A DNA stretch of 64,000 nt from Onchidella celtica (lineage: Eukaryota > Mollusca > Gastropoda > Systellommatophora > Onchidiidae), in contig OZ007569.1 of assembly GCA_963931925.1 (NCBI GenBank), positions 45,111,021-45,175,020 on the forward strand, written 5' to 3'. Positions 58,231-64,000 of the stretch are shown here, piece after piece (the stretch's first letter is position 1; every line of letters starts with the position of its first letter). Below the pieces are notes generated by a model. That model was not told where the DNA came from and did no database searches. It worked only from the letters and a program-made list of their open reading frames with translations. The position numbers and the translations under genes are program-made.

Positions 58231-58498
58231 GTCTATCTGTCTATCTGTCTATCTGTCTATCTGTCTTGTCTGTCTGTCTGTCCGTCCTTCCGTCCGTCCG
58301 TCCGTCCGTCTATCCATCTGTCTTTCTGTCTGTGTGTCTATCTATCTATCTATCTATTTCTCTCTGTTTTTCTCTCTCTCCCTTTGGCTTCTCTTTCTCG
58401 CGATCCCTCACATTCACTCAACGCACCACCGCAATCCCCTGTCTCTTTCTCTCTATCTTCCTCTCTCGCCCTTTCGTCCTCTCTCTCTCTCTCATCTT

Positions 58499-58539
<41 letters not shown>

Positions 58540-58620
58540 GTCTACCTCTCTGCCTCTCTCTCTCTCTGTCTGCCTGTCTCTCTGTCTGTCTTTCTGTATG
58601 TCCAGTCCCTCTATCTCATA
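58161..58620 (+). repeat. Compound CT/TCTA/TCTG/CGTC microsatellite
   Basis: Pure CT (58163-58213), then TCTA/TCTG, then TCTG/TCCG (about 58267-58310), then TCTA, then CT-rich with unique spacers. Frames here are artefacts. Confidence 0.95.
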
Positions 58621-59706
58621 TACATAAATAAGCACACAATAACACGCACATTATACGGCAACTTGTTATTGTCAGTCCCATGATTACAACTAGAACTCCT
58701 ACCACTGTTACTGAGAGCTGCCACTGTCATGACTATATCTCTACCAATACAATTAGTAGTTGTTATCAAAGATAAGAGATTATCATATTAGTAGATTAAG
58801 AACTACACAAGATTTTTAAAAAACATATACTTCCTTGTGATTTAAACAAGGTTGATGTTTACAAAGTCCCATGCAAAGCTCAGCTTCTGTGGAGTCTTAA
58901 TAAAATGTGATAGTAAAATAATATTTCTATGGCACCAAGAACGCCAGATAAATTCTATCTTTTCACTCTTGACGTTTTCTTTGTCCCACGGACTTTATAT
59001 TAATCACCCCTTTCGCGGCTCCCCGCTCTACCCTCAACCGCCCAAGTTTATCGAACTATCGTCAATGTAACCAAATAAAGGGAGAGGGGGACGAGCCGTC
59101 TAGAAATGAAGCTAGTTTAAAGCTTTGCTCTTTAGGAGGTTTACAGTCAGCTAGCGTGAACGTCGTTCCGACTGTTGTACCAGCTGGCGCCGCGCTGTGA
59201 GCTTTCAAAAAATTCAGGTAATTCCCACATTTTCACCAGCACGGAGAATCTTTAGCGACACGTGCATGTCCGTGTCGGCAGTTTCGATCACCGGAAATAA
59301 GCTTATGAGAAAAACAGGCTGGTTTGTGCAGTGGGAGATCAGGGGGAACAGCGGGCGGGCCCATTTTCCTAGTGCGCTCAATTCTGAATCGATTTCAATA
59401 CACAGAAATTACTGAAAGGTTTCCCGAGTTTCGAAGCGTAAGGGCGTAAAGATAAACGAGGTGCCGAAACAGGCGGAATTCCGAAAAAAAAAACGGGGTT
59501 TTATTATACATTGTATTATAAACATTTTAAAAATATTAAAAATGTTCATGATTTTGTTAACTTGTACCCGAGACACAGAATACCTAGTCGAACCATTCTT
59601 GCTCCCACTACATGTCCACAAATTGCGCGCACATAAATAAGGTGGGTACTAGCAGAGAGTATAGATGTCTCGAGAGATCTCACTTCCGGCAAATCGCGAA
59701 ACTAGG
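58621..59706. other. No gene seen
   Basis: No supported gene. 59160-59460 is richer in CpG than its surroundings and has no repeat partner in this window. Confidence 0.35.
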
Positions 59707-59884
59707 TCGCTGCGGTAAACAAGAAATTGAAGAATTGAAGCAGACCTTCTTCACCAGAGATAGTGTGCATATCTGTTTACTGTGGTGTGTTCATATTTTT
59801 GGGCTGATTGAAACTATTTACAACCGTTTGCAAGCCCCTACGCCCCGTGGAAATGCACAAACGGATATTGTTTACCGCAGCGAC
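59707..59884. repeat. 16-bp inverted repeat related to the THAP-repeat
   Basis: GTCGCTGCGGTAAACA (59707-59722) and its reverse complement TGTTTACCGCAGCGAC (59869-59884) are a perfect pair across about 146 bp. The right copy plus CTACTTT also matches 42565-42587 in the 42-kb THAP-repeat (TGTTTACTGTAGCGACCTAC), so this locus is probably another, more diverged piece of that family. Confidence 0.6.
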
Positions 59885-60188
59885 CTACTTTCCACTCCAT
59901 GCTAACAGTGGTCTCGCAGAGCCTCCCGTGTCTCGCAGTGTAGATTGACCAATAGTGAACCCTCTCTCTATAAAAATATACTCTCTGGTACCGGTACTAG
60001 TCTTTTCCGTTCAATTATGAAGGGGTGTGGTGCGCATCGTTGCATTCTTGACATCGATGATCCGCGTGCGCAAATCGACGGACAGAATATAAATATGACG
60101 GATTGATTCGTCTCGGTATCCTGTGTGTTGGCTTGCAGGAACACGATCAGCAATGAAGTCTTGAGTGGAACGTATCAATGCGTGGACA

Positions 60189-60419
60189 TTTCCCAGTCAG
60201 CAGCCGTAAGGAATTCTGACGTGGAGGATTGACGTCGTTTCCACATAGGAACGACATCGTTCCTACATAGATCCGCTGGTTATGACATCACGCCGCCGTC
60301 GTCTTGATGTAAGGGACACACCACTATGGTAATCCTACCAATCTTACGGTAATCCTACCAATCCTAAAGAAATCTTCCTCTTATTAACATAGCGATACTT
60401 GCTGGGTAAAAGAAATGAG
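60189..60419 (+). mobile_element. MITE family C, copy 3
   Basis: Left end TTTCCCAGTCAGCAGC; right end, on the minus strand, TTACCCAGCAAGTATCG. The interior matches 43420-43565 and the reverse complement of 11641-11842 (GATGTAAGGGACACACCACT, GGTAATCCTACCAAT twice). Non-coding, 231 bp. Confidence 0.7.
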
Positions 60420-60885
60420 ACTCGCTGAAATCGAAGCTGATCATTCCAAATGTAAACAAATTACGCCCTTGTTATACATTAGGATGTCAAGGATATCTTG
60501 CTGAGGAACCTGGGGCATATGGCCTCTGACAGTACACAAAAGAATGAAAAATAAAGAGCCAGTACAGTAAACCAGGAGAAATGAAAGGATTGAAAGGGGT
60601 CAGTTGATAGACCAAGTTAAACATTATACATGCAATGTTTTCAACGATATCCCGCATTCTCTGGCTCCATCATGGCTCAAACGTATCCGCACAACTGCAG
60701 GGAAAATATTCCTTTTTTTTGCCAAATATTTTATGAAGTTCTTGAAGGATTTTTATTGTTTCTGTCTATGAAAGTAGGGGGGGGGGGGTTACACTATTTC
60801 GAATGTTAATTTATATAATTAAAAATGTATGTTAAATAAGAGATAAATTTCAAGCCTTTCAAGTTTCTTTCCTTACTTCTGTGAA
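60420..60885. other. No gene seen
   Basis: Poly(G) of about 11 bases at 60778-60788. Nothing else is supported. Confidence 0.4.
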
Positions 60886-61755
60886 GGGACATTCCACGTA
60901 ATATGTTAACTGAGAGCCAATTTTCTAATCATCCTTGGGGGAAAAGATTAATGGTTGTGTTGTAAAGGGTAGTAATTAAATTAACGTTTATGGTAAGCAT
61001 TATCTTTTTTGCGTGGTCAAGTGACCTAGCGACCATCTTGGAAAAAAAGCACATGTTTACCACCTCCCATCAGTTACCAAGATTATGTCCCATCAGTTAC
61101 GCAGACTCATTGCCCCAGTGTGCTTAACCCTCTTTCCCTACGTTAACTTTAGTGGGTATGGACGGGAACTCGCAAAACTATCCAGTCTGAAATTTAGACA
61201 TAGTTCAAAGATGTGTTGTTTTTTTCACTCAGTATAAACACAAGACACAATATATTCGAAATTAAGGCATAGAAAAATCAATGAAGCAGGATGGGATTCA
61301 GTATTTCAAGAAGCTGGCTTAGGTAACAGTGTTGGAATATCAGTGTCCACTCTTCCGTAGGGAAGCGAAAATCCGCGAGCCGAATATTCGGCTTACCGTA
61401 GGGAAATAGTTATAAGTAAAACTTAATTATTTATGATTTTTCTGTAGGCTCAAATGCATATTTTCAATGTAGTAAAACATTGTTCCCTAATCCTGTTGGT
61501 TTGATATCACAAATTTTGCAGTTTCATTTTGCTATGTAAAAAAACAAGGTATTTTTTTCTGTCCCATCAGTTACCAACTAAAGTGAAGGCAATTGAATGG
61601 ACTCCTCTAAATTTTTATTATTTAAAACACATTTTTATCATTTCCGTACCATTTTTCTAAAGGACTGATCAATCTATTTTGAAATAAATAGGTGGTTATT
61701 TAGCTAGTGGCCTTTTCTTTCTTAAAAAGTATTGTCAGTTACCGTGGAATGTCTC
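60886..61755. mobile_element. Unclassified TIR element with subterminal repeats
   Basis: The left end GGGACATTCCACG...GTTAACTGA and the minus-strand right end AGAGACATTCCACGGTAACTGA are inverted repeats, the right arm lacking about 7 bases. The motif CCCATCAGTTAC occurs near 61066, 61090 and 61562 as subterminal repeats. The element contains the TTAA MITE at 61124-61413 and has no transposase. No clean TSD was found, so the superfamily is open. Confidence 0.6.
61124..61413 (+). mobile_element. TTAA-type MITE nested in the TIR element
   Basis: Flanked by TTAA (61124-61127) and TTAT (61410-61413). Ends CCCTCTTTCCCTACGTTAAC and, on the minus strand, CTATTTCCCTACGGTAAGCC, with a perfect 10-bp core TTTCCCTACG. 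A 14-bp palindrome GCCGAATATTCGGC lies near its right end. Confidence 0.65.
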
Positions 61756-62060
61756 TGAAATTACATCCTTCGCGCTTGTGTGGTTTCATATAATACCAGA
61801 AATTATATTCAGTAAGTGGATCTGGGGAAATCGGGCTGAAGGCGAAATGTTTATACCGCTTTAAAAATGAAAATAAATTTTATATGTGGAACATCACATA
61901 AAATATTTAACAGAATGCAGTAAAATGTGTCATCTTTTACATTATAAGCATGTCTCAATTTCCATGGAAAATGTATTTCCCCTCTGGAGCGGTTTTTTTC
62001 TCAGGAATTTTACTGTTTCACCTTAAAGCCGACTTCGCCAGATTATATTCAGTTACATAC
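61756..62060. other. No gene seen (downstream of candidate exon)
   Basis: If the exon at 62061-62169 is real, this is intron on the minus strand. No further exon could be recognised. Confidence 0.3.
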
Positions 62061-62169
62061 CACTCAGCGAGAACAGCCCGGCTCCGTAGAAAATAAGGAA
62101 AATAAGGACCGAAACACTTCCTTGACGGGAATTCTCTTTCTCTGAGGATCTGCTGTAACGTCGCTCCAC
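62061..62169 (-). CDS. Candidate single internal exon of an unidentified membrane protein
   Basis: On the minus strand a T-rich tract (ATTTTATTTACATATTTTTT then GTAG) ends at a 3' splice site just before 62169. The segment ends at 62061, directly followed by a strong donor, GTATGTAACTG. The 109-bp exon reads in phase 0 as VERRYSRSSEKENSRQG then SVLIFLIFYGAGLFSLS, with one base carried over. The second half is a hydrophobic stretch long enough for a membrane span, preceded by a charged cytoplasmic-type segment. Read-through hits TAA just after the donor, as expected for an intron. I do not recognise the family. Caveat: the other two frames are also mostly open over so short a length, so the phase and the coding status are not proven. 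No partner exon was found in the window. Confidence 0.4.
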
Positions 62170-63708
62170 CTACAAAAAATATGTAAATAAAATTACTGAC
62201 TGAGTTTTAGTGCTTTGCACTGGCTGGTTAGTAACAACGAGACGTCAAATCGAGGATCGCCTGTTAAACTGTCGTAACATGACATTTTTGTTTACTTTCA
62301 AAACTTGACGTTTTTTATGCTTGCAGCCCTTGACAACCCCCAAATTGTGTGAAAAGTTAAGAGTTGAACTATGAAAACTAAAGTTAAATAACGTTCGTGT
62401 TTTTTTAATATCGCAACTATAAAGACTCATAGAAAAATTATTCATCCCTGTTTGTTTGTTTGTTTGTTTCTCTTGAAATATTTGTAATAAGTAAGTTACG
62501 ACAGTGTATCACACGGTCTCGAAACATGAGTCACTGAGTCCTCTGTTTTTGAGAGACTACACAACTTTAGTTCTTTGAATGTATTTCTAACCAATCTTGT
62601 GACGGAGGAACATAAAGCTTTATCGACAAACGAGTGAACTCTTGTCCCACAGATATTGTAATGGTGATTGCTTCAGGAATAAATGTGTACGGGAGAAAGC
62701 AGTCTCGGAAGACCGAGCAATTAATCTGACATTGTATTCCGCATTGGTGACCGCGCATTTGCACATTTTACTCATACTTGTTTTATTTTACTTCCCTCGG
62801 CAATTCAAAGTGCATGCATGTATTAAGAGCAGCACTAGACTTCAACAAGGGGCGTTCGTGGCTGTGCGCATGTGTGCGCATGTTCGCCACTACTTCCGCC
62901 CGGGAGGCCAGATCTGGGACTGGTCATTACAGGTGTTCTGTTGGTTGAATGGTACATTTTGTAGTGCACACCATGGGGTCAGCTGGTTCATTCACTGAGC
63001 TGGTTCAAATCTGTTTAACCATCTTATATCCAGTAAAAGTTTGGATTTGAGTTTGGAGAAAACAAAGCAAGACGATTAAACGAATATAACAGAAAGTTAA
63101 GACAGACTAGAGACCCTACCAGAAACGCCCACTAACCAGTCGCGTATCCAGCGGTAGATCCCCGCAGTAACAAACAAAAACAAAAAAAAAACTCACAGGC
63201 TCTAACAAAAGGATGTTGTTACAAACACGTACACTCCCCACGTTTTTCGCTAGGAGTACGTATTTTAAAGCCTTTTGTGAGTCCAGAGCTAGAGAGCTCC
63301 TCCCGAAATGCTCCTTGACAACAGCCTTGATTAATTATTCTTTCAGATTTTCTTTTTGTTTTCCTTCTCTTTTTTTTTTTTTTTGATCGAAAGGGTGGGG
63401 GGGGGGGGTGGAGCAGGGTGGATTCGATAAGATTTAGGGTTGACGATAAGGACGATACGTAGGCGCCCTAGGGCAAAACGCTTAAGGTACGTAGGTACTT
63501 ATAATAACAGCTCTGACAAACCTGATTCAAATTTGTCAAATGATTGAAACTTGTTAATTTTATTATAATGTATATGACGAAAAAAAAAAATGTGTTAATG
63601 AATTAGAAAATGTTTCCAATCACGGAGAAGTTACCTAATGGCTAGTATCATTAGTAATAATCTGCACACCCCTTCGCCGCGCGGTGTTTTTTGTTTCTTT
63701 TTATTTCT
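62170..63708. other. No gene seen
   Basis: If the exon at 62061-62169 is real, this is upstream intron. A GTTT run lies at about 62447-62468. A 118-codon plus frame (62642-62998) has no recognised domain. Poly-T and poly(G) runs lie at 63370-63384 and 63397-63409. Confidence 0.35.
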
Positions 63709-63923
63709 TTAACCCTTCAAAACCCGGAGTTCCTTGTTTGACATAGGTTACATGGTGCCAAAAGCTCTATTGTTGGTACACTTTATAATTTATCACAAAT
63801 AAATAGCTTGTCGCAAAAATAATTATTTACATTTGAGCATTTATTTGACCAGTTTGCGCTAATTTGTGCTTGTTTCAGATGTTCTGGATAAGGCAAATCT
63901 AAATCTTAACACAATAGGGTTAA
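63709..63923 (+). mobile_element. Possible TTAA-flanked MITE
   Basis: Perfect TTAA at 63709-63712 and 63920-63923 bounds a 207-bp interior beginning CCCTTCAAAACCCGG and ending ACACAATAGGG. The inverted match is only CCCT/AGGG plus scattered bases, so it is weaker than the other TTAA elements. Its interior length (207) and its CCCTT start are similar to theirs. Confidence 0.4.
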
Positions 63924-64000
63924 CCACATTCCACACACACCCCGCCACTCTCACGCTCTTTAATCTCCAATTTGAGAGCTCTGAATGAATCAGATAAGTG
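63924..64000. other. Window end, nothing supported
   Basis: CA-rich start (CCACACACACCCC) and otherwise ordinary sequence. Confidence 0.3.

Noticed and set aside
60878-61763. 8-bp TSD supporting a P-type assignment for the 60.9-61.8 kb element
   Set aside because: The flanks share only a TGAA core; not enough to assign a superfamily.

Overview
The window looks like gene-poor nuclear DNA from a large, repeat-rich animal genome. The evidence is eukaryotic throughout: tRNA-derived SINEs, 5'-truncated non-LTR retrotransposons, a solo LTR with target-site duplications (TSDs), many small inverted-repeat DNA transposons, long microsatellites, and no operons or long intact ORFs. The style (abundant CT/GATA/GGAT microsatellites, many poly(G)/poly(C) runs, THAP-like gene fragments inside repeats) fits a lophotrochozoan, perhaps a mollusc. 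That is an inference; no species-diagnostic gene is visible.

Coding content: I found no complete gene. The best candidate for host coding sequence is one 109-bp minus-strand exon at 62061-62169, with a good acceptor, a GTATGT donor and a predicted membrane segment. Coding relics inside mobile DNA are an RTE-clade reverse transcriptase with two frameshifts (54600-55599), the C-terminal end of another LINE ORF (12517-13121), and three THAP-zinc-finger-like N-termini (20.3, 42.4 and 57.9 kb). Two of the THAP fragments lie in copies of one dispersed repeat.

Layout: 0-10 kb holds a dispersed-repeat pair, two inverted-repeat elements and microsatellites, ending in a 79-bp GA-rich minisatellite. 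10.8-13.7 kb has an inverted-repeat-bounded unit with hairpin minisatellite ends, a MITE, a LINE 3' end and a SINE. 14-19 kb has CT tracts, a foldback element, a TTAA-type MITE, a 17-bp minisatellite and a textbook PIF/Harbinger-like foldback MITE. 19.5-25 kb holds repeat families shared with 45.8-47.8 kb. 25-27 kb has a SINE with clear TSD beside a 990-bp uninterrupted GATA array. 28-36 kb is mostly simple repeats, plus a 150-bp tandem array (32 kb) and a TTAA MITE. 37.5-38.4 kb is a solo LTR inserted into a LINE 3' end. 39-53 kb has more repeat pairs, a TTG/11-bp minisatellite, a GGTT/GGTC array and a 16-bp minisatellite in perfect register. 53-62 kb is a dense nest of mobile DNA: TTAA MITE, SINE, an RTE inserted in a hAT-like element, the THAP repeat, a MITE, and an unclassified TIR element containing a TTAA MITE.

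The elements do not form a pathway. The biology on show is layered transposition. Where TSDs are intact they give the order of events: LINE then LTR at 37-38 kb, hAT then RTE at 54-56 kb, and TIR element then TTAA MITE at 61 kb.
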